From Microbacterium ureisolvens (GTDB lineage Bacteria; Actinomycetota; Actinomycetes; Actinomycetales; Microbacteriaceae): DNA of 64,000 nt. The notes under the pieces are model-generated. The model saw only the letters and a program-made list of their open reading frames with translations, made no database searches and was not told the origin of the DNA. The DNA lies in the NCBI RefSeq assembly GCF_019511645.1, contig NZ_JAEUAX010000001.1, positions 124,001 through 188,000 on the forward strand. Direction: 5' to 3'. Shown here one piece after another: positions 11,704-20,411 of this stretch; the stretch's first letter is position 1; each line of letters starts with the position of its first letter. Position numbers and translations under genes: made by a program.

Positions 11704-14700
11704 TCAGTGCGGCGCGTCGGCAAGCGCCGCGCACGTGGCGACGCGATCGTCGCCGGCGAAGTACGTGTCCCACTCCTCTTCGGTCAGCTCCCTGCCCGCG
11801 ATCGCGCACGCCGCTCGCGCTTGCTCCGCCGGTCTGAGATCCCAGGACATGACGCCGCCGGGGCCGTTCGTGAGGAGCCTCGTGCCGTCGGCCGCGAGGA
11901 ATCCTCCTGGTCCTTGGTCGTACGCGCTCATGTCGATCGCGTCGCCGAGGGGGATGTCGCGCGTGAGATCGAAGAGCTGCAGCCGGTTGTCGAAGCCGAC
12001 GTTCAGCAGAGTGCGCCCGTCGACGCTCGCCATGAGCACATTGCTGCTCGCACTCGAGCGCGACAGCGTCGACACCGGCTCGAGGGTGGCCGCGTCGACG
12101 CGCTGGATGCCGCGGGCCATGACCGAGATGAGGTCCCCGTCGGGCAGGATGATGGTCCTGTCGTGGTCGAACAGCCCGCGCGCGAGCACCCGGCCGTCCG
12201 AGAGGCGGAACACCCCGACCTGCGAGCGGCCGATGCCCTGATCGAGCCAGTTGACCACGACGATCTCGCCGTCGGCCGATTGACTCACTGATCCGATGTA
12301 GGCGAACTCGTTGTCGTCGATGCGCAGCGTCGCGCCGACCTTCTTGACCGTCACCGGATCCACCGCCATGATCTGCTCGCTCGACGCGACGAAGACATGC
12401 GGCCCCCACCGCGCGGTGAGGAGCCAGAGGTCGGCGGGCGACGCCCCGTCGTCATACTGGTAGCGCTGTCCGGTGCGGATGTTCACGAGCCAGAGCTCGT
12501 GCTGTGCTTCGCTGTAGACCTCGGCCACGTCGTTCCCGAGAAGCGTGATGCCGTCGGCTTCATCGCCGGTCGCGGCATCCGTCTGCAGGTCCCACAGCTG
12601 CGCGGGACCGCCGCCGATGGGCACCGTCACCATGTAGCGACCGTCTTCGGCGGGGGGCTCCAAGATCTGGCGCGCCGGTGCGATGAGCTCTGCGCCGGCG
12701 CTGCTGCCGTCCAGGCGCCATCTCATCCACCGCGCGTTGAAACCGTCGTCGAGGAGCACGGTGTCGTCGTCGATCGCCGAGACCAGCACATGCCCCGGAT
12801 TCTGGGTGGCGAGGCTCGGTCCGGAGGGTCGTCCCGTCTCCGGATCGAGGACCGACACCGTGCCCACGTCCGAGCAGAGGATGGTCCCGTTCGGGAGCCG
12901 TTCGAGCAGCCAGCACGGGTCCGCGTCCGCGGTGGGCAAGGACCACACCGTGTCTCCGGAGTCGGCCCGCACGCGGGCGCGACCCTCCGGACCGGAGGTG
13001 AGAAGCCCGCCCGTGCCATCCGGCGTCAAGCTGTAGCCGCCCATCTCTCCCGGCAGCTCGATGGACCGGATCAGGGCGAGGCTCGCTCGGTCGAACACGT
13101 CGACGCGATCGTGCACCCCGACGGCGACCCGGCCGGAGTCGACGACCGCCACGGCGTTGTAGATCCCTCCCTCTCCCGTGAAGTCGCCGAACGCGTCCGG
13201 TCCGGAGGTGCGCACGTCGCCGCTGCGGGTGTCGACGGACATCGCGTCACCCGTGATCGGATGCTGGAAATAGGCGACGCTGCCGTCCTCGCCGAGATCG
13301 ACGTCGACACTGGTGCGCATCTCGAGCAGCCGGCTTCCCGGCAGCTGCTCGCCTGAGCTGAGGTCGACGAACGTCAGCTGATTCCAGCAGCACGAGCCAC
13401 GGTCGTCCGGGTCGACGAACGTGCCCGACTGAACCAGGCCGACGCGACCGTCGGCGCTCACCTTGACGTCGCGGTAGTCGGAGAGCCAGCGGTCCTCGAC
13501 CACCAGGTCCACGTCGAGCTCCCGCACGACATCGCCCGACGCCGCGTCGACGATCTCCAGCGCCGTGCCGGCTTCACCATCGCGCACCCGCAGGGCGGTC
13601 CCCGTACCCGGGATCGCGGTCATCGTCGTCCGATACGCGCCGGGCGTCGCATGGGCGTCGAGCAGCCCGCTCGCCGAGGTCATCGTCCCGAGGAGCGCCG
13701 ACCGCACGCGCGGATCGTCAGGCCAGCGCCGGTACGCCTCTGCGGCGAGCAGTGCCGCGCCCTCGCGGTCGCTCGCGCGCAACGACAGCGACGTCGCGAC
13801 GACGGCCTCGACCTTCGCGTTCTCCGCCGCGGCGGCGGCCTCCTGACCACGCAGACCGGCGAGTGCACCGGCCACGACGGCGGTGACGAGGAGGATCGCC
13901 GCGCCGACGAGCGACATGGCGAGCACGCGTCCGCGGCTGCGTTCGCGTGCCGCACTGTCGCTGAGCTCCCTGATGCTCTCCTCCTCCCGGGCGGCCGACG
14001 TGTCGAGCAGGTCCGCCTCGACAGCCGTCAGATCGGGGTGGGCGGCGTCGCGCCAGGCGAGAGCGCTGTGCAGTCGTGCGCCGCGCAGAAGGTCGTCGTC
14101 AGCACGACCCGCGGCATCCCAAGCTGCAGCCGCCGTCTCGACGGCTCGCAGCGTCCGCGCGCCGTTCGCATCGTCTTCGAGCCATCCGTCGAGCCTCGGC
14201 CAGGCGATGGCGACCGACTCGTGCGCGATCGCGACGGCGTCTTCGTCTATGGTCACGAGGCGCGCCTTCGCGAGGCGCTCGAGCACCCGACGGCGCGGCG
14301 CATCGGCGAGCAGCGGCGCCGCCGCGACACGACGCCTGGTCGACGCGCCATCGGCTCCGCGGTCGACCAGGCGCAGCATGAGTGAGCGGCAGAGGTCCTG
14401 CTCCTCGGGGGAGAGGCTCTGGAACGCCTCTTCGGCGGACTGGGCGATCGCGCCGGGGATGCCGCCGGCGGCCCGGTAGCCGGCCACCGTCAGCGTGGTG
14501 CCTTCGCGTCGCAGCCACGTCTGCTGCAGCGCGTGGGAGAGGTGCGGGAGCGTTGATGAGCGGTCGCCGGCATCGCGGACTGCGAGCTCTACCAGGCCCG
14601 GTTCGAGGTGCAGCCCCGATCGCCGCGCCGGCTCCTCGATCGCGCTGCGGTACGAGGCATCCGTCAGTCCTCCCAGCAGGTACACGCTGCGACCGACGTC

Positions 14701-15882
14701 GTCCCCGAGCCCCGGCAGGGCCCGGAGTCGATCGAGGGCGTCGGACCGGACCGTCACGAGCAGGGCGCCGCCACTCGCGACGAACTCGTGCGCGAGCAAG
14801 CTGAACGACGACGCGGCGTCGGAGGAGGCCGCCAGCAGCTCCTCGGCCTGGTCGATGGCGAGGACGTGCGCGTGCGCAGACGCGCGTTGCACAGCTGCCG
14901 CGCCGTCCGAGCCGGGGCGCACGACCTCGATCAGGCGACCCCGCTCCTGCAGCCGTGGCAGCACGCCCGCGAGCAGGAGGGATGACTTGCCCGTACCCGA
15001 CGCGCCCGCGATCGTGACGACCGACCCGGCCGCCAGACGTTCGAGGATCGCCTCGGTGTCGTCTTCCCGACCGAAGAAGACGTCGGAGTCCTCTGCACCG
15101 AAAGGCCGGAGACCGGGGTAAGGACAGGCCGCCGCGGCCGCCGGAGCCGACGGGGGAGCCGCCAGCGCCGGGTCGCGGCGGAGGATGGCGACATCGAGTT
15201 CGGCCAGTCGCGCACCCGGCTCGATTCCGAGCTCCTCCGCGAGGCGCTCGCGCGCTGCGCGCAGCACCGCAAGGGCCTCAGCCTGTCGGTCCGCGCGGTA
15301 GTTGGCGAGGGCCACGATAGCCCAGCGGTCCTCTCGCAGCGGCTGCTCACGCAGCAGCCTCTCGGCGTCGGGCAGGAGCGAACGATGCTCGCCCGCCGCG
15401 AGACGAGCCTCCAGGAGTTCTTCCTCGATGCTCTCGCGGATCTCGTCGAGCCGCAGCGCCTCGACGATGCCCGGCTCCCACCCGGCCACATCGGGCAGCG
15501 GCTCGCCGCGCCAGAGCGCGAGCGCGCGGCGATACGTGTCGATGGCGCGCTCGTGCTCGCCCCGGAGGGCGTGTGCGCGGGCGGTGGAGGCGAGCCGTTC
15601 GAACTGCACCGCGTCGATCGAGTCGGCGTCGATGCCGAGTCGATACGTCACGCCGACGGTCTCGATGCTGTGGCTGCCGAGCCGGGAGCGGATCCGCCCG
15701 ACAGCGTTGCGGACCTGTTGCTCCCACGTGCGCGGCGCGGCCTCGCCCCACCAGGCATCGGCCAGTTCGCTCGGCGAGACCGTCGTTCCCCGGCGCACGA
15801 CGAGTGCCGAGAGCATGGCACGCTCACGCGGGCTCAGCGGTCCTGCTCCGGTCTCGAGAGGTCCCAGCACCTTCACGACCAC
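11704..15882 (-). CDS. SARP/BTAD transcriptional regulator with STAND ATPase and propeller
   Basis: Predicted 1392-residue AfsR-like regulator. In order: OmpR-type winged helix (about 1-85), bacterial transcriptional activation domain (about 90-240), P-loop ATPase with Walker A GASGTGKS at 293-300 and Walker B LAIDQAEELL at 341-350, a linker, one transmembrane helix near 653-676 (LAMSLVGAAILLVTAVVAGA), and a long repetitive beta region (about 720-1390) resembling a WD40/YVTN propeller. The membrane helix between DNA-binding and propeller parts suggests a membrane-anchored one-component sensor. GTG 15882 is supported by a promoter six bases upstream. Target and signal are unknown; phased repeats beside its own promoter are candidate binding sites. 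Confidence 0.9.
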   Translation of the reverse strand: MVVKVLGPLETGAGPLSPRERAMLSALVVRRGTTVSPSELADAWWGEAAPRTWEQQVRNAVGRIRSRLGSHSIETVGVTYRLGIDADSIDAVQFERLASTARAHALRGEHERAIDTYRRALALWRGEPLPDVAGWEPGIVEALRLDEIRESIEEELLEARLAAGEHRSLLPDAERLLREQPLREDRWAIVALANYRADRQAEALAVLRAARERLAEELGIEPGARLAELDVAILRRDPALAAPPSAPAAAAACPYPGLRPFGAEDSDVFFGREDDTEAILERLAAGSVVTIAGASGTGKSSLLLAGVLPRLQERGRLIEVVRPGSDGAAAVQRASAHAHVLAIDQAEELLAASSDAASSFSLLAHEFVASGGALLVTVRSDALDRLRALPGLGDDVGRSVYLLGGLTDASYRSAIEEPARRSGLHLEPGLVELAVRDAGDRSSTLPHLSHALQQTWLRREGTTLTVAGYRAAGGIPGAIAQSAEEAFQSLSPEEQDLCRSLMLRLVDRGADGASTRRRVAAAPLLADAPRRRVLERLAKARLVTIDEDAVAIAHESVAIAWPRLDGWLEDDANGARTLRAVETAAAAWDAAGRADDDLLRGARLHSALAWRDAAHPDLTAVEADLLDTSAAREEESIRELSDSAARERSRGRVLAMSLVGAAILLVTAVVAGALAGLRGQEAAAAAENAKVEAVVATSLSLRASDREGAALLAAEAYRRWPDDPRVRSALLGTMTSASGLLDAHATPGAYRTTMTAIPGTGTALRVRDGEAGTALEIVDAASGDVVRELDVDLVVEDRWLSDYRDVKVSADGRVGLVQSGTFVDPDDRGSCCWNQLTFVDLSSGEQLPGSRLLEMRTSVDVDLGEDGSVAYFQHPITGDAMSVDTRSGDVRTSGPDAFGDFTGEGGIYNAVAVVDSGRVAVGVHDRVDVFDRASLALIRSIELPGEMGGYSLTPDGTGGLLTSGPEGRARVRADSGDTVWSLPTADADPCWLLERLPNGTILCSDVGTVSVLDPETGRPSGPSLATQNPGHVLVSAIDDDTVLLDDGFNARWMRWRLDGSSAGAELIAPARQILEPPAEDGRYMVTVPIGGGPAQLWDLQTDAATGDEADGITLLGNDVAEVYSEAQHELWLVNIRTGQRYQYDDGASPADLWLLTARWGPHVFVASSEQIMAVDPVTVKKVGATLRIDDNEFAYIGSVSQSADGEIVVVNWLDQGIGRSQVGVFRLSDGRVLARGLFDHDRTIILPDGDLISVMARGIQRVDAATLEPVSTLSRSSASSNVLMASVDGRTLLNVGFDNRLQLFDLTRDIPLGDAIDMSAYDQGPGGFLAADGTRLLTNGPGGVMSWDLRPAEQARAACAIAGRELTEEEWDTYFAGDDRVATCAALADAPH

Positions 15883-15888
15883 ACCCGA

Positions 15889-15917
15889 AGTGTCGACCCG
15901 GGGCGGGCGCGGGTCAA
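15889..15917 (-). promoter_or_regulatory. Promoter of the SARP regulator gene
   Basis: On the minus strand TTGACC (15917-15912), a 17-base spacer, GACACT (15894-15889) and six bases precede the GTG at 15882. The spacing is ideal for a sigma-70-type promoter giving a leaderless mRNA. Confidence 0.65.
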
Positions 15918-15934
15918 TGGGTCGAGCCCTGCGC

Positions 15935-15995
15935 GGATATCGCGTGGATATCGACGGGGCACGGGTGGATATGCGCGGTGAGGAGCGTGGATATC
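15935..15995. repeat. Four phased GGATAT repeats (SARP-box-like)
   Basis: GGATAT occurs at 15935, 15946, 15967 and 15989, three times extended to GGATATC and three times preceded by GT. Start-to-start distances are 11, 21 and 22 bases, so all copies fall on one face of the helix. SARP activators are known to bind heptamer direct repeats at 11- or 22-base spacing. The array lies between the SARP gene and the lipoprotein gene. Confidence 0.6.
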
Positions 15996-16040
15996 GGCAG
16001 CCCGGCTGACAGGAGGCCGGCCGATGAAGGAGATGCAGCC

Positions 16041-16355
16041 ATGAACATGAAGTCCGCAAAGCGCGGGGTGGCCCGCGCACTCGCCGCTGCGGCGATCGCC
16101 GGTGCACTGGTCGGGCTGGCAGGATGCCAGACCGGAAACGCCGACACCACGATCGCTCCCACGCCGTCGCCGGTGCATGCTCCCGGAGCGGGCCTGCCTC
16201 GCGGATTCGAGGGGCAGTCCGCCGACCGCATGGAGCGGGAGGTGCAGCGGCAGATCGCGCGCGGCGTGCGACCGTCGTTGACGTGCGCCGACCACACCGT
16301 CGTCGAGCATCCGGACGGGGGGTTCCACCTGGTGTGTGCACAGCCGATCGATTGA
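16041..16355 (+). CDS. Small lipoprotein
   Basis: Predicted 104-residue secreted lipoprotein of unknown function. The signal peptide ends in the lipobox LAGC with the lipid-modified Cys at residue 29. The mature part has a short Pro/Thr-rich linker and a small domain with two further Cys (LTCADHTV, LVCAQPID) that could form a disulfide. ATG 16041 is preceded by AAGGAG with eight bases spacing. It is divergent from the SARP regulator with phased repeats in between and is the most obvious target of that regulator. Confidence 0.75.
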   Translation: MNMKSAKRGVARALAAAAIAGALVGLAGCQTGNADTTIAPTPSPVHAPGAGLPRGFEGQSADRMEREVQRQIARGVRPSLTCADHTVVEHPDGGFHLVCAQPID

Positions 16356-16376
16356 CCGGTGCAGCGTTGTGCGCGC

Positions 16377-16403
16377 AGAGCCCGCCCGCACGTGGCGGGC
16401 TCT
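16377..16403 (+). terminator. Terminator after the lipoprotein gene
   Basis: AGAGCCCGCC (16377-16386) pairs with GGCGGGCTCT (16394-16403) around a seven-base loop, followed by a short pyrimidine run. Confidence 0.65.
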
Positions 16404-16424
16404 TCCGTGCAACCCAGGCACGCG

Positions 16425-16448
16425 TTGACGCTGAGACATCGGATGTCT
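16425..16448 (+). promoter_or_regulatory. Promoter with palindromic operator of fucosidase 1
   Basis: TTGACG at 16425-16430 is a good -35 box. Directly behind it lies the perfect palindrome AGACATC-G-GATGTCT (16434-16448), in the spacer where a repressor would block RNA polymerase. The 11-base core ACATC-S-GATGT recurs at 18980-18990 in front of the sugar transporter operon. No clear -10 box is seen. Confidence 0.55.
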
Positions 16449-16493
16449 GTGCGAGGATGAACGTGACCGACGACGGAAGGCGAGTGGGCGAGA

Positions 16494-17756
16494 ATGCGAC
16501 AGCAGTGGTTCGACGAGGCGCGGTTCGGGATGTTCGTGCACTTCGGCCTGTACAGCGGTGCGGCACGGCACGAGTGGGTGCAGAACTACGAGTTCCTGTC
16601 CGACGAGGATTACCGTCCGTATTTCGAGCACTTCGATCCCGACCTGTTCGACGCACGGGCGCTGGCGCGCCGCGCGAAGGAGACCGGCATGGGCTACGTC
16701 GTCCTCACGACGAAGCACCACGACGGCTTCGCCCTGTGGGACACCGCCGTGAGCGACTTCAACTCGATCAGAGCGTGCGGCAGGGATCTGGTGCGGGAGT
16801 ACGTCGACGCCCTCCGCGCCGAAGGGCTTCGGGTCGGCCTGTACTACTCGCTCCTCGACTGGCATCACCCTGACTTCACCGTGGACGGGAACCACCCGCG
16901 ACGCGCCGACGACGACATCGCCGCTCTCAACGAGGGGCGCGATATGGCGCGGTACCGCGAGTTCCTGCACGCTCAGGTGCGGGAGCTGCTGACGGGCTAC
17001 GGACAGATCGACTACCTGTTCTTCGACTTCACGTACCCGCAGTCGTCGGACGGGCTCGCCGGCAAGGGCCCGGAGGATTGGGGCGCCGAGACGCTCCTGG
17101 CGATGTGCCGCGAACTGCAGCCCGAGATGCTCGTCAACGACAGACTCGGTATCCCGGGCGACTTCGTCACCCCTGAGCAGTACCAGCCCACCTCGCCGCT
17201 GGTGCTCGACGGCGAGCCGCAGGTGTGGGAGGCGTGCCAGACGATGAACGGCTCATGGGGGTACCACCGCGACAACACCGAGCAGAAGCCCGCGACGCTG
17301 CTCGTGCAGATGCTCGCGGACTCCGTGTCGATGGACGGCAACATGCTGCTCAACATCGGCCCTGACGGACGCGGTGCGATCGCGCCTCGGGACGCGCGCA
17401 CGCTGGCAGAGATCGGCGAATGGATGCGGCTGCACCGTGGTGCGATCGTCGGTGCCGGTCATGCGCCCTTCGACCCGCCCCGCGAGGGCGTCTACACGCG
17501 ACGGGGACGAAAGCTGTATCTGCACATGCTGTCGTGGCCGCTCGGCTTCGTCCATCTGCCGGGGCTCGCCGGCAAGGTGACGTACGCTCGGCTGCTCGAC
17601 GACGGATCGTGGCTGCGCACCACGGTCGCCGATCCGACGCAGAAGGCGGCCAACATGACGCCGGCCGGGGAGGCGGAGGGGACGCTCACCGTCCACCTCC
17701 CGGTGCGGCGGCCCGACGTGCTGGTGCCGGTGATCGAGCTCACGCTCGCCGACTGA
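16494..17756 (+). CDS. Alpha-L-fucosidase, GH29 family (copy 1)
   Basis: Predicted 420-residue GH29 glycoside hydrolase that would release L-fucose (or a related sugar) by a retaining mechanism. The N-terminal WFDEARFGMFVHFGLYS and TTKHHDGFALWDT segments are typical; the likely nucleophile is Asp178 in LFFDFTYP, and NIGPDGRG closes the catalytic barrel. No signal peptide is present, so it acts inside the cell on imported oligosaccharides. The stop is six bases from the converging ROK regulator. Fucosidase subfamily and true substrate are not certain; the second copy at 24.8 kb is clearly distinct. Confidence 0.88.
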   Translation: MRQQWFDEARFGMFVHFGLYSGAARHEWVQNYEFLSDEDYRPYFEHFDPDLFDARALARRAKETGMGYVVLTTKHHDGFALWDTAVSDFNSIRACGRDLVREYVDALRAEGLRVGLYYSLLDWHHPDFTVDGNHPRRADDDIAALNEGRDMARYREFLHAQVRELLTGYGQIDYLFFDFTYPQSSDGLAGKGPEDWGAETLLAMCRELQPEMLVNDRLGIPGDFVTPEQYQPTSPLVLDGEPQVWEACQTMNGSWGYHRDNTEQKPATLLVQMLADSVSMDGNMLLNIGPDGRGAIAPRDARTLAEIGEWMRLHRGAIVGAGHAPFDPPREGVYTRRGRKLYLHMLSWPLGFVHLPGLAGKVTYARLLDDGSWLRTTVADPTQKAANMTPAGEAEGTLTVHLPVRRPDVLVPVIELTLAD

Positions 17757-17762
17757 TCCTGC

Positions 17763-18914
17763 TCAGGTGGTGGGCAGCTCGAGGTTGTCGAGCGCCCACC
17801 GTGCTGCGCCATGCAGAATCGCGTCGGCGCGCGTCTGCGCTGCCTCGATGCGCAGCTGCTGGGTCGCCAGCGGGTGGCATGCCTCGTAGACGCGGCTGCG
17901 CACTGCGGCGATGAACGGCTCCGACGCGCTCATGCTGCCCGTCAGGAACACCGCGTGGGGGTTGAAGAAGTTCACGACGCCGGAGAGCGCCTGACCGAGG
18001 TGCGTGCCCGCCGTGCGGACGATCGTGGTCGCCTCCGGCTCGGCGTCGCGGGCGAGAGCCAGTACGTCGGCGGTGGTCTGGACGTCTGTCCGACCGCGCT
18101 CGCGCATCTGCCGCACGAGGCTCGCGCCGCTGGCCACCGTCTCGAGGCAGCCTGTGTTGCCACAGGAGCAGGGGATGTCGCCACTGCCGTCGATCCGGGT
18201 GTGGGTGATGTCGCCTGCGGCACCCGTGGCACCGCGGTGGATGTGGCCGTCGACGATGATGCCGCTGCCGATGGCCGTGCCGGCCTTGACGGTGATGCTG
18301 TGCCCGTTCGCGCCGAACTGCGCGCGGTGCTCGCCGAGGGCAGCGAGGTTCGCGTCGTTGTCGACGGCCACCGGAACGCCGTAGCGCCGCCGCACGTACT
18401 CGGCGACACGGAAGCCCGGCCAGCCGGGCATGCGCGACGGCTGTGTGACGGTGCCGCGGTCGATGTCGACCGGGCCGGGAAGGCTTATCCCGATCGCATG
18501 GATCGCGGTGTCCTGCGCGAGCGAGTCGAAGACCCCGCATACCGCGTCGAGAGTCGCCTCGGGTCCGTCGGTCAGAGCGACCGGGATCGAGCGGGTCTCG
18601 CGAAGGTCGCCGCTGAGCGAGTGCGCCCCGACGCGCGCGTGGCCCCCGCCGAGGTCGACCGTCAGCAGGATCCCCGAACCCTCGTCGATGCCCAGGAGCC
18701 TCGGGCGGCGGCCGCCGCGCGAGGTCCCGTCGCCACGCTCGGTGACCAGCCCGGCGTCGATGAGCGACTGCACCCGCAGGCTGACGGTCGATGGCGCCAG
18801 CCCGAGGGCTGCGGCGAGCTCGCTGCGCGAGCTCGCCTGACCACGAGCGATGAGATCGATGATCCGCCGGGACAGGTCCTCGTCGGCGGAAGGTCGGTCG
18901 TTGTCGGGGGTCAT
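17763..18914 (-). CDS. ROK-family transcriptional repressor
   Basis: Predicted 383-residue repressor. An N-terminal winged helix-turn-helix (about residues 15-65, SRSELAAALGLAPSTVSLRVQ) is followed by a sugar-kinase-like ROK domain with DLGGGHARVG and the zinc motif CSCGNTGCLE. ROK repressors of this build release DNA when a sugar or sugar phosphate is bound. It is divergent from the importer operon and convergent with fucosidase 1. Palindromes of the same type lie in both promoters, making this protein the probable local regulator of the whole fucosidase island. Confidence 0.92.
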   Translation of the reverse strand: MTPDNDRPSADEDLSRRIIDLIARGQASSRSELAAALGLAPSTVSLRVQSLIDAGLVTERGDGTSRGGRRPRLLGIDEGSGILLTVDLGGGHARVGAHSLSGDLRETRSIPVALTDGPEATLDAVCGVFDSLAQDTAIHAIGISLPGPVDIDRGTVTQPSRMPGWPGFRVAEYVRRRYGVPVAVDNDANLAALGEHRAQFGANGHSITVKAGTAIGSGIIVDGHIHRGATGAAGDITHTRIDGSGDIPCSCGNTGCLETVASGASLVRQMRERGRTDVQTTADVLALARDAEPEATTIVRTAGTHLGQALSGVVNFFNPHAVFLTGSMSASEPFIAAVRSRVYEACHPLATQQLRIEAAQTRADAILHGAARWALDNLELPTT

Positions 18915-18978
18915 GGTCTCTCTCGAGGGTGATGGCGGCGCGTGTTTCGGAGTCGTGACGAAGTATCACACGTCGATA

Positions 18979-18991
18979 AACATCCGATGTT
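18979..18991. promoter_or_regulatory. Palindromic operator between ROK repressor and importer genes
   Basis: AACATC-C-GATGTT is a perfect 13-base palindrome. Its core ACATC-S-GATGT is shared with the operator in front of fucosidase 1. Its place in the 188-base divergent gap suits control of both the ROK gene and the transporter operon. Confidence 0.6.
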
Positions 18992-19102
18992 CGGGTTGCG
19001 TCACCCATCGAAACCTGACAGGGTGACTTGCGACACAAGAGTACAAGGTTGATTCGAGAATCGAAATAACCTGAGCGAAATGGCTGCCATAGGAGGCATT
19101 CG

Positions 19103-20365
19103 ATGAAGAAGTTGCGCGTCGGCGCGGTGGCCGCAGCCACCGGCGTAGCGGTGGTCCTGACGGGGTGCGCGAGCGGTTCGGGCGGAGAGAGCTCCACCGA
19201 TGGCAAGCCCACCATCGTCGTCGACATGTGGGCGGGGAGCGAGGCCGACACTACGGCACTCGAGAAGCAGGTCGCGATCGCCCAGGAGGAGAACCCCGAT
19301 GTGACGATCAAGCTCCAGACGGCGCCGTGGAACGACTTCTTCACGAAGCTCACCACGAACATGGCGAGCGGCAACATGGCGTGCGTCACGGGCATGAGCG
19401 GCGCCCAGCTCGGTGGCTTCACCGACGGGTTCCGTGAACTGACGGCGGACGACCTCGAGACAGCGGGCCTCGACTTCGCCGACTTCAACCCGGGCGCGGA
19501 GGGCATCCTCAGCTTCGAAGGCGGCCTGTACGGCGTTCCGTTCGACGTCGCGACGATGCTCGTCTACTACAACCAGGACATGCTGACGGCCTCGGGTGCG
19601 GCGACCCCCGAGATCGGCTGGACCTTCGACGACTTCGAGGACATCGCGACCACCGCGACCGTGGACGGCAAGTACGGCTTCGGCATGGGCATGGGCGGAT
19701 ACCAGTGGATGTCTCTGCCCATCGCCCTGTCGGGCAAGCAGCCCGCTTCGGAGGATGGCACTCTCCACATCGATGACCCTGACTTCGTGGACGCGGCGTC
19801 GTGGTATTCGGGCCTGGTCACCGACCTGGGCGTAGCCGCGCCGGTGGCGTCGGCCTCCGACACCGGCTGGGGCGAGAACCAGTACACGGGCGGCAACGCG
19901 GCCATGGCCGTCGACGGCACGTGGAACGCCGTGAGCTACCTCAACAACGAGTCGGGCTTCGCCGCCGGTATGGCGCCCCTGCCGACGGGCGACCTGGGCA
20001 ACGCGGGCCCGATCCTCGGCTCGGGGTACGGCATCTCGAAGACGTGCGACAACCCGGAGGCCGCCCTCAAGGTGATGGGTTCGCTGCTCGGCAAGGACGC
20101 GCAGGACTACATCGCCTCGTCCGGCCGATCGTATCCGGCGCGCACGGAGTCGCAGCCGCTCTACTTCGACTCGATCGACGAGGAGTACCGCGACCAGGTC
20201 AAGACCGTCTTCGAGTCGGCCTTCGCCACCACCGTGCCCCTGTACATGACGAAGAACTGGGAGAAGCTCGACAGCTACATCCAGCCGAATCTCGTCAGCG
20301 TCTACAACGGCCAGATGGAGATGTCCGACCTGCTGGAGAGCGCTCAGGCGCAGTTCGGCAACTGA
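19103..20365 (+). CDS. Sugar ABC transporter substrate-binding lipoprotein
   Basis: Predicted 420-residue extracellular solute-binding protein (family 1, CUT1 type). The signal peptide ends in LTGC, with lipidated Cys22. Family features such as [18 protein letters not shown], the [18 protein letters not shown] segment and [12 protein letters not shown] are visible. AGGAGG (19091-19096) precedes ATG 19103; a probable -10 box TAACCT is at 19067-19072. First gene of the importer operon. The ligand is probably a fucose-containing or related oligosaccharide, inferred only from the fucosidases around it. Confidence 0.93.
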   Translation: MKKLRVGAVAAATGVAVVLTGCASGSGGESSTDGKPTIVVDMWAGSEADTTALEKQVAIAQEENPDVTIKLQTAPWNDFFTKLTTNMASGNMACVTGMSGAQLGGFTDGFRELTADDLETAGLDFADFNPGAEGILSFEGGLYGVPFDVATMLVYYNQDMLTASGAATPEIGWTFDDFEDIATTATVDGKYGFGMGMGGYQWMSLPIALSGKQPASEDGTLHIDDPDFVDAASWYSGLVTDLGVAAPVASASDTGWGENQYTGGNAAMAVDGTWNAVSYLNNESGFAAGMAPLPTGDLGNAGPILGSGYGISKTCDNPEAALKVMGSLLGKDAQDYIASSGRSYPARTESQPLYFDSIDEEYRDQVKTVFESAFATTVPLYMTKNWEKLDSYIQPNLVSVYNGQMEMSDLLESAQAQFGN

Positions 20366-20411
20366 GCGGGTTCGTCCTCGAATCCCTGCACGCGAGCAAG
20401 AGAGCAGAGCA

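Noticed and set aside
15883..16656. N-terminal extension of the SARP regulator frame
   Set aside because: It crosses the promoter, the repeats and the lipoprotein gene; the conserved domain starts at 15882 with a promoter six bases upstream.
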